DNA of 64,000 bases from an uncultured Rhodospirillales bacterium (GCA_937926175.1 CALANV010000004.1:8498-72497); one strand, 5' to 3'; numbered from the stretch's first letter, positions 35,895 to 45,592 are shown. Notes: a model not told the origin generated them from the letters alone. Made by a program: numbers and translations.

Positions 35895-37409
35895 ATGAAA
35901 CCGAGCAATACGGAAGTCACCAGACGTGACTCGATGAAGCTTGCTGGTGCTGCGGTCGTCGGCATGGCTGCATTCAGCGGCGATGCATCCGCACAATCGG
36001 CCGGTATTGCGCCGGGAGCTGCAGTCGCAACGACGCGGAATTTTCCCTCCGGATTCTACTGGGGCACCGCCACTTCCGCGTATCAGATCGAGGGTGCGTG
36101 GAACGAGGACGGAAAGGGACCGTCGATCTGGGACACGTTCGCGCACACGCCGGGCAAGATCAAGAACGGCGATACTGGCGATGTCGCCAACGACCACTAC
36201 CATCGCTACAAGGAAGACGTGGCGCTGATGAAGGACATCGGCGTGAATGCCTACCGGTTTTCCATCTGTTGGCCGCGGATCTTTCCGACGGGCATTGGGC
36301 AGCCGAACTTGAAGGGCCTCGATTTCTACGACCGCCTGGTCGATGAGCTGCAGGCTGCCGGTATCGAGCCGTTCGCCACCCTCTACCACTGGGATCTGCC
36401 TCAGGCGCTGCAGGACAAGGGCGGTTGGCAGAGCCGTGACATCCCAGAGGCGTTCGGCGACTACGCCGGCTACGTGGCCGAGAAGCTCAGCGACCGCATC
36501 CGCCATTTTTTCACCATCAACGAGTTCCGCTCGTTCACGGACGGCGGTTACCGTGGTGCCGAAGTCCAGACCGGGGCCGGCGTGATCCGCCTGGAGGCGG
36601 CGCCCGGCCTGCGGCTTGAACCGGCCAGACTCAATCAGGTTCGGCATCACGCGGTGCTCGGCCACGGGCTCGCGGTACAGGCCATTCGCGCCAGGGCGAA
36701 GGCCGGGACCAAGGTCGGTTTCGCCGAGGCGATCCATTGCGCCGTTCCGCTGATCGAGACGCCCGAGCACATCAAGGCGGCGCAAACGGCCACGCGCGAG
36801 GCGAACGCGCCATTCCTGACCGTCATGCTCGAAGGCAGGTACACCGACACATACCTGGAGCAGGCCGGCAAGGATGCGCCGCAGTTCACCGACCGGGACT
36901 TGAAGATCATCGCTTCGCCCACGGACTTTGTGGGGATCAACGTCTACAAGGCCGCCTTTTATGCGCTCGCCTCCGACAAGGCGCCGGGCTGGCGCCAAGT
37001 TTCCTTTGCCAGGTCGCACCCGACGATGTTCAATCGCTGGCTCTCGCTAAGCCCCGAGACGATCTACTGGGCGCCCAAGTTCGTGCAGTCGCTCTGGGGC
37101 GGACGGGAGATCTTCATCACCGAGAACGGCTGCGCCAGCGACGACGTGCTCACCGAAGGCGGCATGGTTTATGACACTGACCGTGTCATGTTCCTGCGCG
37201 CCTATCTGACGGCGCTGCAGCGGGCGGCAGCCGACGGCGTCCCGGTAAAGGGATATTTCCAGTGGAGCGCGATGGACAACTTCGAATGGGCCAACGGCTT
37301 CGGCGACCGCTTCGGGCTCGTGTACGTGGACTTCAGGACGCAGAAACGGATGCCAAAACTGAGCGCCGAGTGGTTCCGCGAGACGGCGCGTCGCAATGCC
37401 GTCGCATAA
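35895..37409 (+). CDS. Tat-exported GH1 family beta-glucosidase
   Basis: The 504-residue protein begins with a twin-arginine signal (EVTRRDSMKLAGAAVVGMAA, cleavage near ASAQS) followed by a complete glycoside hydrolase family 1 barrel: FPSGFYWGTATSAYQIEGAW, WPRIFPTG, LYHWDLPQAL. The acid/base Glu210 is in FFTINEF, where nearly all GH1 enzymes read NEP; the nucleophile Glu410 is in ITENGC. It should cleave beta-glucosides in the periplasm. GH1 enzymes are mostly cytoplasmic, so export is a notable feature. It stands alone, followed by a convergent gene. Confidence 0.93.
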   Translation: MKPSNTEVTRRDSMKLAGAAVVGMAAFSGDASAQSAGIAPGAAVATTRNFPSGFYWGTATSAYQIEGAWNEDGKGPSIWDTFAHTPGKIKNGDTGDVANDHYHRYKEDVALMKDIGVNAYRFSICWPRIFPTGIGQPNLKGLDFYDRLVDELQAAGIEPFATLYHWDLPQALQDKGGWQSRDIPEAFGDYAGYVAEKLSDRIRHFFTINEFRSFTDGGYRGAEVQTGAGVIRLEAAPGLRLEPARLNQVRHHAVLGHGLAVQAIRARAKAGTKVGFAEAIHCAVPLIETPEHIKAAQTATREANAPFLTVMLEGRYTDTYLEQAGKDAPQFTDRDLKIIASPTDFVGINVYKAAFYALASDKAPGWRQVSFARSHPTMFNRWLSLSPETIYWAPKFVQSLWGGREIFITENGCASDDVLTEGGMVYDTDRVMFLRAYLTALQRAAADGVPVKGYFQWSAMDNFEWANGFGDRFGLVYVDFRTQKRMPKLSAEWFRETARRNAVA

Positions 37410-37734
37410 GGCGCTATGGATATGGCAGGATGTGACCTGCGTATCCCGAATGTTTCTTCACGCCCGTTCGGCGCTTGCATCGGTGCGTTTTCGTCGCCAG
37501 ACGTCGATTCTGTCCGGCCGTTTGACGGAGACAGACCGCCGCTTCCGCTTGCACCGGCCGAGGACATGCGTCGTCAGGCGGACGATCGTCTTTATCCTCG
37601 GGCGTCCCGGGGTCGGCGAAGAGGCCAAGTTGCTATTCGCTCCGAATATGTAACCGGTCGGTCGCGGGCACGCGTTGCTTGGCCCAGGGCATCGAACGCC
37701 AGCCGACAGCGTCATGGCGAGATGCAAGGCGAGA
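37410..37734 (+). other. Intergenic region between convergent genes
   Basis: These 325 bases separate the GH1 and DUF4010 genes. I see no gene, and no clear terminator hairpin with a T run. Confidence 0.5.
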
Positions 37735-39018
37735 TCAACCGTTCGCGCCCGCAATGAACGGCAGATAGGAGGCCGCGCCGGCAGCGATCGCTACCGCGCT
37801 GACGATGCCGAGGATCGCGCCCATGCGGGGCGATCCGATCGCCACCGGCATCACGGCCTTGACCGCCGTGTTGATGCCGGCCGCGATGCCGATCGCCGTC
37901 GCGGCTGTCGCGACCGGGACCGAAGCCGGTGCCAGCCGCGCCATCGACAGGGTCAGCGCGTCGACATCCGCCAGGCCAGAGACGGCGGCAACGGCAAACA
38001 CACCGGCATCGCCGATCGTGTCGCTGACGATTTTGGCCACGAGGCCGATGACGGCAATGAACAATGCGAGTTTCAATGCGGCGCCGAGATCGAACGGATT
38101 CCTGAGCTTCAATGGTGGGTTCTCCTCGGCTTTGCCGTCCCGCCGCCATACCAGCCAGAAGCCCGCTGCAAGCATGATCGTACCCGCGGCTAAGAGCGGG
38201 GGCACGAGAGGCGGCAGCAGTGCCGTGTTGAGCGCGGCCACGACGACGCCGATACGCACGAACATCACTGAACCCGCGAGGAGAGCGCCACCGGCCAGCA
38301 AAGCCGAGGCTTCGCGATGCTCGTGCGCCAGCCGCGCGAAGGTGAGCGTGGTTGCGGTCGATGAGGCAAGCCCGCCGGCGAGCGCAGCCAGTGCGATTCC
38401 GGCCTTGTCGCCCATCACCCGCACCGCGATATAGCCGACAAAGGAGAGTCCGGCGATGATGATCGCCAGGAGCCATATCTCGGCCGGGTTCAGCACGTTC
38501 CATGGATCGATCGGCCGGTCCGGCAGCACCGGCAACAGCAGGAAGGTCATTGCCAGAAGGATGAGGGTCGCGCGTACCTCGATCCAGGTGAGACGGCGGA
38601 GCCAGCCGTGCAGCGGCTGTTTCAGCGCCAGCAGCAGTGCCGCCGCCACCGCCGCCGCAATGGCGACTTCGAGCTCGCCCAGCACGGCGTAGGCGCCGAG
38701 TGCGAACGTCAGCATGCCGGCGACGAGACCCGTGACGCTGAAGGTCTTCTCGGCCTGCGCTTCGAGCCACGCGAAGGCGCCGAACGCACCGGTGAAGGTG
38801 ATGAAGGCGAGGCCGAGCACGATCGGACCGGTGTGCGACGCGAGCACCGCCGCGATGCCACCGAGCAGGCCGCTCATCGCATAGGTGCGCAGGCCCGCAG
38901 TGCGTTGGCCTTCTTCCTCGTCGCGGGCCTGCCATCCCCGCTCGAGGCCGATCAACAGTCCGATCGCGAGCGCGACGCCGAGCCGGGGAAACAAATCTTC
39001 AGCGGGCATGAGTTCCAT
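37735..39018 (-). CDS. MgtC/DUF4010 family membrane protein
   Basis: The 427-residue protein has an N-terminal MgtC-like part (GVALAIGLLIGLERGWQAR, GLRTYAMSGLLGG) and a C-terminal DUF4010 domain (AGGLASSTATTLTFARLA, VFAVAAVSGLADVDALTLSM), about 12 helices in all. MgtC relatives help with magnesium limitation and acid or host stress; the combined family has no settled activity. The GLADVDA stretch is a conserved polar site within the membrane. It is monocistronic. Confidence 0.85.
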   Translation of the reverse strand: MELMPAEDLFPRLGVALAIGLLIGLERGWQARDEEEGQRTAGLRTYAMSGLLGGIAAVLASHTGPIVLGLAFITFTGAFGAFAWLEAQAEKTFSVTGLVAGMLTFALGAYAVLGELEVAIAAAVAAALLLALKQPLHGWLRRLTWIEVRATLILLAMTFLLLPVLPDRPIDPWNVLNPAEIWLLAIIIAGLSFVGYIAVRVMGDKAGIALAALAGGLASSTATTLTFARLAHEHREASALLAGGALLAGSVMFVRIGVVVAALNTALLPPLVPPLLAAGTIMLAAGFWLVWRRDGKAEENPPLKLRNPFDLGAALKLALFIAVIGLVAKIVSDTIGDAGVFAVAAVSGLADVDALTLSMARLAPASVPVATAATAIGIAAGINTAVKAVMPVAIGSPRMGAILGIVSAVAIAAGAASYLPFIAGANG

Positions 39019-39539
39019 TCGTCACGTTGTCTAACCGTAATCGTCGGTGTCACGCAACGAAGCGGACGTTCGTACGTGGCCGAAATCGAAGCGGGCCCGT
39101 AGTCGTCGAGCCGGCAGGATGGGCCGGCTATTGACGAACCCGGCCCGGCGCCGCTGCGAGGGGCGTGACCCGCAGCCCGGATAGTGCTGTCGCGCAAGAG
39201 CGTGTGCCGGGCATCGGCCGTTCAGGCGGATACAATTCTATCCTTATCGCGTAGCGGTCATGCGTACAATGCGTCTTCACGGCATCGGGGCGAGGCGACG
39301 CTCGTCGTGGGGCGGCATCGTCGATTTCGATTGCACAAGGGAAAGGATCGGCGGCGACGCGCCATGCGGGTCGTTCGCTTAAGTTCACACCGGGCCGCGA
39401 CCGGTGTGTGGTGTGTCGTCTTCTTGTGTAGGGGGTATGTCTTCGCGGTATGGCGCGCTTTGCGCGAGAAGGTATCGGGGCCAAGTCAGGTCAGATCGTG
39501 CATCCGGCGCATGTGGCCGGCGACCGGCTTCCCGGTGCT
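39019..39539 (+). other. Intergenic region, no gene seen
   Basis: These 520 bases lie between two minus-strand genes. Open frames here are short and low in family signal; I see no promoter match that stands out. Confidence 0.45.
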
Positions 39540-39959
39540 TCAGATCCCAGGTAGCGGTTTGTCGAGGGCGTGTGCGATCGCCATCAGAAGATCATCATCA
39601 CGAAACGGCTTGTCGAGTACTGCCTGCACACCTGCTGCGAGCGCACGTTTCTTGGCATCCGGGTCGGCCCGCCCGCTGATGACGACCACGGGCATGCCGA
39701 GCCGCTGGGGCGGTGCCTGCTCCAACAGGTCGAGCCCGCTCATTCCCGGCATGTGGAGATCCAGCACAAGACAGGCGCGAACGGCTGGTTTCGCATCCGC
39801 GAGAAAAGCGAGCGCGGACTCATAGCCGCGCACGAGCAACCCGTGCGACTCAAGCAGGATGGTCAGGGAGTCGCGGACCGCCTCGTCGTCATCGACGAGA
39901 TAGACGACTGGCGGAGAAGTCTCGGCGACGATCGAGGCCCGCTGTTCGGTTGGTGCCAT
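39540..39959 (-). CDS. Single-domain response regulator, FixJ-type receiver
   Basis: The 139-residue protein is a lone receiver domain without an output domain. The acidic pair lies in VYLVDDDEAVRDSL, the phospho-acceptor is Asp67 (CLVLDLHMPGMSG), then ISGRAD and Lys in DKPFRDDDLL. The start closely resembles FixJ (58406), so it may draw phosphate from FixL or act as a phosphate sink in the same cascade. That link is inference. No kinase gene is adjacent. Confidence 0.9.
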   Translation of the reverse strand: MAPTEQRASIVAETSPPVVYLVDDDEAVRDSLTILLESHGLLVRGYESALAFLADAKPAVRACLVLDLHMPGMSGLDLLEQAPPQRLGMPVVVISGRADPDAKKRALAAGVQAVLDKPFRDDDLLMAIAHALDKPLPGI

Positions 39960-40429
39960 TCGCGCAGACTATGTCGTGTGGCATCACACAAAAATACGAG
40001 ATTCCCCTTATTCGATCCCGCGCGGCGTTCCCGCCGCCGGTAGTCGTGGGTGAACAGATACGAGAGCCGCGTCGCCGCCCGGCCGTCGTTGATCTGTATC
40101 AAGGCGAGGTCCCGGCAGACCGGAGCGGGAAGGATGGTCGCGAACTCAACCGAACCTGCCGGACTCAGGTCCAGGCACCGGGATCATTATACAACCCTTA
40201 TTGCTCGGGATGCTGCCGACCCCAACCCCTGCGATTCCGGTTGTGGGTCGCCTGAACCTGGGGGTCGAAAATTGTGCCCGCCGGATGCATCGGCCAGTCG
40301 CCCTGAGGCATCTTTGATCCACGTCAAAGCACATCGCCTGTGCATGGCGATGATGGTCGTGTCAGCTGGGCGGTTGGCCGCAGAAGATCAGGGCTGCGGC
40401 CCGTCGCTAGGAAACATTCAAGGCGTGTC
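39960..40429 (+). other. Intergenic region with an FNR/FixK box
   Basis: These 470 bases between divergent genes hold the FNR/FixK box at 40314-40327 and no other clear feature. Confidence 0.5.
40314..40327 (+). promoter_or_regulatory. FNR/FixK box ahead of the hibernation factor gene
   Basis: TTGATCCACGTCAA fits TTGAT-N4-ATCAA with one mismatch. If it sits at -41.5, transcription starts near 40362, leaving a 68-base leader to the ATG at 40430. Confidence 0.7.
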
Positions 40430-40810
40430 ATGACGTTCCCTCTGCAAACCAGCTTCCACGGCATGGACAAGTCTCCAGCGCTCGAGCGACGCATTCGACA
40501 AAAGGCGGAGAAGCTCGGCGAATTCTATGATCGGATCATCAATTGCCATGTCGTGGTCGAGGCCCGCGTCCAACGCAGGCCGCTGGGCAAGCGATATCGT
40601 GTGCGGGTCGAGATCTCGATCCCCGGCGGGCGCATCATCGCCGGCAATACGGGCCGGCGTGCGGCCCATGAGGATGCTTATACCGCGGTTCGCGATGCGT
40701 TCGATGCGGCGGCGAGACAACTTCAAGACCGTGTGCGGATCATGCGACACCAGGTGAAAACGCACGAGCGCCGGGAAGACGGCGAGGTCGTGCAGTCGGC
40801 CAATGGTTGA
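40430..40810 (+). CDS. raiA: Ribosome hibernation promoting factor (HPF/RaiA family, short form)
   Basis: The 126-residue protein is a single S30AE domain (QTSFHGMDKSPALERRIRQK, HVVVEARVQRRP, YRVRVEISIPGG, EDAYTAVRDAFDAAARQL), which binds the 30S subunit and silences ribosomes in slow growth. It lacks the C-terminal dimerisation domain of long HPF. An FNR/FixK box upstream suggests that it serves oxygen limitation. A universal stress protein gene follows with its own box. Confidence 0.88.
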   Translation: MTFPLQTSFHGMDKSPALERRIRQKAEKLGEFYDRIINCHVVVEARVQRRPLGKRYRVRVEISIPGGRIIAGNTGRRAAHEDAYTAVRDAFDAAARQLQDRVRIMRHQVKTHERREDGEVVQSANG

Positions 40811-40999
40811 GGGGACCGGACGCTCCCGCCGGTCGCACGCCCAAAAAGTTCGGCACGGCAGATCGGCCGGATCGGCGTTAGCGCATCGCGCGGGCGACGT
40901 CCGGCAAGGTACATGGCCCGCGGAAGGCGTGCCGGCGCGAGACGGGTGAGATCAGATGCAAGTTCGTGCGTCGGGCTCATTGCTCGAGCGCCCGAGATA

Positions 41000-41013
41000 C
41001 TGATCCGAATCAA
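41000..41013 (+). promoter_or_regulatory. FNR/FixK box ahead of the universal stress protein gene
   Basis: CTGATCCGAATCAA matches TTGAT-N4-ATCAA with one mismatch. At -41.5 it predicts a start near 41048 and a 32-base leader. Confidence 0.6.
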
Positions 41014-41079
41014 TGCCTCGGTATCGGCCAAGGCTGATGCTGGACCACCTCTTTCGTCACGACATTCCGGAGAAGGCAC

Positions 41080-41967
41080 ATGGCGACAACAAGACAGTCG
41101 ATCGAAGATCGCGAGGTGGAGAAGGTGAAATCGGTTCACGCGCTTCGACGAATTCTGGTGCATGTCAGTCGTGACGACCGGGCCCGGAGCCGAATCGAGC
41201 TGGCCTTTCAGCTGGCGATACGCTTTTCGGCCAAACTTACCGGAATCTACCTCATGACTACGGGGGTGCCGGCGGCCATTGCGGCAGCCGAGGTGCCGCC
41301 AAGCTTTTACGTCGAACTGGAAAAGCGCGTCGAGGAGGACGCTGAAACGGCAAGACGCCGTTACCTCGACCGGGCCGCGCAGGCGAACGTGACAAGCGCC
41401 TGGTGCTGTGAACGCGGCGGCATCGATTCGATGTTGCGCCTGGCCCGGTACATGGATGTGACGGTGGTCGGACAGATCGACCCCGAGGCGGCAGACGGGT
41501 CCGCGCTCGTATTGCCGGAGGATATCGCGCTTGGGAGTGGTCGGCCGGTTCTGGCCGTACCGTATATTGGCGCGCCAGCAGACACCGGAAGCCGGATCGT
41601 CATCGCATGGAACGCCAGCCGGGAAGCTGCACGCGCCGTAGCCGATGCGCTGCCATTCCTGCAGCAGGCCGAAGTCGTCAGCGTGGTGTCCATCGATGAG
41701 CGCCGAGGCGAATCCGAGGAGCGATCCAGGTCGGCAGCCGATCTATGCGGCTATCTGGAAGATCATGGAGTCGTGGCCAAGCCGCAGCTCCTGTATGCCG
41801 ACACGCTTTCGGCGGCGGATGCGCTTCTGTCATATATCGCCGATGTCGGCGCGAACCTGCTCGTCATGGGATGCTACGGTCACACGCGTCTCCGCGAGTT
41901 CGTGTTGGGCGGCATGACGCGAGACATCCTGCGGCATATGACAGTTCCGGTTCTCCTTTCGCACTGA
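41080..41967 (+). CDS. Tandem universal stress protein (UspA family)
   Basis: The 295-residue cytoplasmic protein is two Usp folds in series. The first (RRILVHVSRDDRARSRIELA) has a degenerate nucleotide loop; the second (RIVIAWNASREAARAVADAL) ends with the ATP-binding loop MGCYGHTRLREFVLGGMTRD and VPVLLSH. Such tandem proteins are common in FNR- or FixK-controlled clusters and support survival in low oxygen. The FNR/FixK box at 41000 agrees with this. Confidence 0.9.
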   Translation: MATTRQSIEDREVEKVKSVHALRRILVHVSRDDRARSRIELAFQLAIRFSAKLTGIYLMTTGVPAAIAAAEVPPSFYVELEKRVEEDAETARRRYLDRAAQANVTSAWCCERGGIDSMLRLARYMDVTVVGQIDPEAADGSALVLPEDIALGSGRPVLAVPYIGAPADTGSRIVIAWNASREAARAVADALPFLQQAEVVSVVSIDERRGESEERSRSAADLCGYLEDHGVVAKPQLLYADTLSAADALLSYIADVGANLLVMGCYGHTRLREFVLGGMTRDILRHMTVPVLLSH

Positions 41968-42164
41968 ACGTCAGCCGTAACGGAAATTGGATCGGTTGCG
42001 CCCCTGCGTGCAGTGACGCTGTCAGAAGCGTCCACTGCACATGCAATCAGGCGCAATCCATGGAACCGCAGGGACGGCCATCTTGAACACCAGAGCGGTG
42101 CCGTGACATCGGCCGCCGATTTCATCAGGTGGATGAACACTTCTTGCGCCCGATCTGCATCAGG

Positions 42165-42178
42165 TTGACCTGGGTCAA
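42165..42178 (+). promoter_or_regulatory. FNR/FixK box, perfect dyad TTGAC-N4-GTCAA
   Basis: TTGACCTGGGTCAA is fully symmetric. At -41.5 it would start transcription near 42213, within the first codons of the longest reading of the small gene downstream, which argues for a later start. Confidence 0.7.
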
Positions 42179-42238
42179 TGTCGTGGCCGCATTTGCAATG
42201 TCAGAATGCGGGCCATGCAGACGCAGAGAGCGAATCTC

Positions 42239-42424
42239 ATGTCACTTCAGCGCGAAGCAATGCAGCTTCGGGGACGGGCGCTTCAATGCCGGCAGCTGGC
42301 GGCGGGCGATCTGCCGTCTTCGATTTCGGCAGAGCTCCTCATGCTCGCCAGACGATATGAGAGGGCGGCGGAGAGGATTGAAGCAGCGCTCGACGCGGCG
42401 AATTCGGATCTCCCGGTCGCGTAG
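42239..42424 (+). CDS. Small helical protein under an FNR/FixK box
   Basis: The 61-residue product (from ATG 42239) is helical and charged: RALQCRQLAAGDLPSSISAE, then LLMLARRYERAAERIEAAL. It recalls short uncharacterised alphaproteobacterial proteins with a CRxLA start and an LA-x2-YE-x-AA helix. In-frame ATGs at 42206 and 42215 exist. The FNR/FixK box centre at 42171.5 would put the transcript start at about 42213, so 42206 is unlikely; 42215 would be leaderless and 42239 has a GAGAG upstream. Function unknown. Confidence 0.6.
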   Translation: MSLQREAMQLRGRALQCRQLAAGDLPSSISAELLMLARRYERAAERIEAALDAANSDLPVA

Positions 42425-42505
42425 CGACCGTCCGGGAGGCGTTGTGCACCACCCATATAATGGTCTAGATCGGGAGCCGGCTACCGACACCCGCTGAGCT
42501 CCGAC

Positions 42506-43879
42506 ATGCATCTCACATTTCTGGGCGGCGCTGGCACGGTCACCGGCTCGAAATACCTTCTGGAGGCGGCCGGCCGGCGCGTACTCGTTGACTGCGGCCT
42601 CTTCCAGGGCATCAAACAGCTGCGGCTCCGGAACTGGGATCCGTTTCCGGTGGATCCCGCACGCGTCGATGCGGTAGTCTTGACCCACGCTCATCTCGAC
42701 CACTCGGGATACCTGCCGTTGCTGGCACGCAACGGATTCAAGGGGCCGGTCTACTGCACGCATCCGACGCGGGACTACTGCAGCATCCTGTTGCCCGATA
42801 GCGGCTTTCTTCAAGAGCGCGACGCCGAGTACGCGAACCGGCACGGCATCTCGAAGCATTCACCCGCCCTGCCGCTTTACACGCAGGCCGAGGCGGAGGC
42901 ATGCCTTGATCTATTCGTGCCCAAGGCATTCGACGCGCCGTTTGAGATCGCTCCACGCCTCACGGTCTGTTTTCGGAGGGCCGGCCATATCTTGGGCGCG
43001 GCGATCGTCGAAATCAGCGTGCGCGGAACCAAGCTCGTATTTTCCGGAGATCTCGGCCGCCCCAACGATCCGATCATGGTCGCGCCAGCGGTGGTGCAGC
43101 ATGCAGATGTCCTAATCGTCGAATCGACATACGGGAATCGCCGGCACGATTCGACCGACCCGGAGGATGCGCTAGCGGACATCATCGCACGGACCGCCGC
43201 GCGCGGGGGCGTGGTGATCATCCCGACCTTCGCCGTCGGGCGCGTTCAGACGATTCTCTACTACCTGTATCGGCTCAAGCGTTCACGTCGTATCCCGGAC
43301 CTGCCGGTTTTTCTCGACAGCCCCATGGCGGTCGATGCGAGCACGATCTTTCGCGCTTACCGGTCGGAACACCGCCTTTCACCGGAGGAATGCCGGGCGC
43401 TCTGCGCGGTTGCACAGTACGTGCATGATGTCGAGGCTTCGAAAGCGCTCGATCACAACCGCGTCCCGAAGGTTATCCTGTCGGCCAGCGGCATGGCAAC
43501 CGGTGGTCGGGTACTCCACCATCTCAAGGCATTCGCGTCGGATCCGCGCAATACGATCTTGTTTGCAGGGTTCCAGGCGGTGGGGACGCGCGGCGCAGCG
43601 ATGGTCGCCGGGGCGCCGAGCGTGAAGATCCACGGCGAGTACGTACCGGTCCGGGCTGAAGTCAAGAATTTGAGCATGTTGTCCGCGCATGCCGATCGCG
43701 AGGAGATCCTCACTTGGCTCGGCCATTTTACAGAAGCCCCCGGGCTCACCTGCATTACGCATGGCGAACCCGAAGCCTCAGATGCGCTCCGCCTCGCGAT
43801 CGAAGAACGTCTGCATTGGCGCGTGCGAGTCCCGGAACATCGTGAGCGGCTTGACCTGAAAAAGGCAGCCCGTCGATGA
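42506..43879 (+). CDS. MBL-fold beta-CASP ribonuclease-like hydrolase
   Basis: The 457-residue zinc enzyme has the metallo-beta-lactamase motifs: LTHAHLDHSGYLP, the AGHILGAAIVE histidine and the aspartate of VFSGDLG. The inserted beta-CASP domain has VVIIPTFAVGRVQTILYYL, LDSPMAVDAS and SASGMATGGRVLHHL, with the late histidines in SAHADREEIL and ITHGEP. This is the RNA-processing exonuclease group related to CPSF73/Ysh1. In FNR-type redox clusters these genes often sit with Usp genes. RNA substrate unknown. It converges with hemN. Confidence 0.9.
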   Translation: MHLTFLGGAGTVTGSKYLLEAAGRRVLVDCGLFQGIKQLRLRNWDPFPVDPARVDAVVLTHAHLDHSGYLPLLARNGFKGPVYCTHPTRDYCSILLPDSGFLQERDAEYANRHGISKHSPALPLYTQAEAEACLDLFVPKAFDAPFEIAPRLTVCFRRAGHILGAAIVEISVRGTKLVFSGDLGRPNDPIMVAPAVVQHADVLIVESTYGNRRHDSTDPEDALADIIARTAARGGVVIIPTFAVGRVQTILYYLYRLKRSRRIPDLPVFLDSPMAVDASTIFRAYRSEHRLSPEECRALCAVAQYVHDVEASKALDHNRVPKVILSASGMATGGRVLHHLKAFASDPRNTILFAGFQAVGTRGAAMVAGAPSVKIHGEYVPVRAEVKNLSMLSAHADREEILTWLGHFTEAPGLTCITHGEPEASDALRLAIEERLHWRVRVPEHRERLDLKKAARR

Positions 43880-44074
43880 GCGTCCGGGGTGGAAGACGGA
43901 TTCCCTAATCGGTATGCGATGTCTCATCACCGGTCTGCCGGATGCGCCGCGCAAAGGCGTCGGCCGGCGCGCGGCAAAGATGATGCCGCGCCCGATCCAG
44001 ATGGCGTTGGACGATCGCAATCTTGCGTACCGGGCGCCGATCCTTCGGCCGCCGGCCGGCGGTCGTTCCGACAC

Positions 44075-45427
44075 CTAGATCGCTGCACTGTGCCGGCCGC
44101 CGCTTCGCGAAAGGTATTGGTCGAAGACGGCGGCGATGAGTCGCAGGTACGGGCGCCCGGCCGCCGTCACGCGTATGCGTAAACCGTCGAGGTCCACAAG
44201 GCGCTCCGCGGCAAACTCCTGCAGCGCCGAAAGCTCGGATGAGAACGAGGCGTCGGCTGCGCAGGCATGTCGGCTTGCAATCGCCTCAAGGTCGACCTCG
44301 AAGTCGCACATGAGCCGCTCGATCACATCGGCGCGCAAACGGTCGTCAGGCGACAATTCGATACCGCGCACGATCGGCAGGCTTGCAGCGGCGAGCGCGT
44401 CGCGCCAGCCGCGGACACTCGTCGCTGCCTGGGCGTAACCTTGCGGCAGGCGGCTGATTCCCGAAGGGCCGAAGGCCAGCAACGTTTCGGACCGATCGGT
44501 CGTATAGCCCTGGAAATTGCGACGTAGCGAGCCGTTCGCAGCGGCGTGGGCGAGCGGACTGTCAGGTCGTGCGAAATGATCGAGGCCGATGGCAAGATAT
44601 CCGTTGTCGATTAGTCGTTGGGCAGCGCTTTCGGCAAGGGCGCGACGCTGCAGCGATCCGGGCAGCGGATGACGCTCCAGTAAATGCTGATGTCGCTTCA
44701 TCCATGGCACATGTGCATAGCCGAACAGGGCGATCCGATCAGGGCTGAGGGTCGATGCCTGATCGACGGTCGTCTTCAGACTCTCGACGCTTTGCAGAGG
44801 CAGGCCATAGATCAAATCGAAATTGAGGTCCGTGATACCTGCAGCGCGTAGCTGCGCCACCGCGGCTTCCACCAGTTCGTAAGGCTGAATGCGATTGATG
44901 GCCCGTTGGACGGATGGATCGAAGTCCTGGACGCCCAGGCTGGCGCGCGTGACTCCGATCGCAACCAGCGCTGCGACGGTTTCCGACGTGAGCGTGCGCG
45001 GATCGATCTCGACGGCGATCTCGGCATCATCCTCAATAAGGAAATGCTGATCCAGGAGGGCGCGCACGCGCTGGAGGTCGCCCGGCTTCAGGATGGTCGG
45101 CGTACCGCCGCCAAAATGAATATGCGCGACGCGCAAGCGGCCGGGCAGGGCATCAGCCGTGAGCGCGAGTTCACGTGCCAGCCCATCGAGGAACTCGTCC
45201 ACCGGCGCATAGTGGGCCACAATACTCGTATTGCAGCCGCAGTAGTAGCAGAGCTGGCGGCAGAACGGCACGTGCACGTAGACCGAAACCGGCATCTCCG
45301 AAGAGAGATCGGCCAACCAGCGCCGGTAGGTTTCGGAATCAATTCCTGAATGAAACTGAACCGCCGTCGGATAGCTGGTGTAACGGGGGACCGCCGCCGT
45401 CAGGTCGATTTTGCGTGTCGTTTCCAT
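44075..45427 (-). CDS. hemN: Oxygen-independent coproporphyrinogen III dehydrogenase (radical SAM)
   Basis: The 450-residue enzyme makes protoporphyrinogen IX for heme without oxygen. The radical SAM cluster motif is HVPFCRQLCYYCGC (Cys56, Cys60, Cys63), preceded by the HemN start VPRYTSYPTAVQFH and followed by HFGGGTPTIL. Its length is typical of true HemN rather than of the shorter HemW. An FNR/FixK box centred 40 bp before the ATG and a TATGGT hexamer 7-12 bases before it imply a leaderless or near-leaderless transcript; no Shine-Dalgarno sequence is seen. Anaerobic heme supply fits the cbb3 oxidase genes nearby. Confidence 0.95.
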   Translation of the reverse strand: METTRKIDLTAAVPRYTSYPTAVQFHSGIDSETYRRWLADLSSEMPVSVYVHVPFCRQLCYYCGCNTSIVAHYAPVDEFLDGLARELALTADALPGRLRVAHIHFGGGTPTILKPGDLQRVRALLDQHFLIEDDAEIAVEIDPRTLTSETVAALVAIGVTRASLGVQDFDPSVQRAINRIQPYELVEAAVAQLRAAGITDLNFDLIYGLPLQSVESLKTTVDQASTLSPDRIALFGYAHVPWMKRHQHLLERHPLPGSLQRRALAESAAQRLIDNGYLAIGLDHFARPDSPLAHAAANGSLRRNFQGYTTDRSETLLAFGPSGISRLPQGYAQAATSVRGWRDALAAASLPIVRGIELSPDDRLRADVIERLMCDFEVDLEAIASRHACAADASFSSELSALQEFAAERLVDLDGLRIRVTAAGRPYLRLIAAVFDQYLSRSGGRHSAAI

Positions 45428-45460
45428 GACTTAACCATAGCGCCGCAACCGGGGGCGTCT

Positions 45461-45474
45461 TTGACATACGTCAA
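45461..45474. promoter_or_regulatory. FNR/FixK box between hemN and the DUF6455 genes
   Basis: TTGACATACGTCAA is a symmetric FNR/FixK dyad. It is centred 40 bp from the hemN ATG and, in the other direction, predicts a start near 45509, 84 bases before the first DUF6455-type gene. It may serve both. Confidence 0.75.
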
Positions 45475-45592
45475 ACCGCGCCGCGGACGAATCGGGCCAT
45501 TTGATCTAGCGCAATGCGGATGCGAGCCATCGACGCCATAGTGACCGACAGGATCTGCAACCTCGATTGCGGTTACCAGGAGGAAAGGGGTG

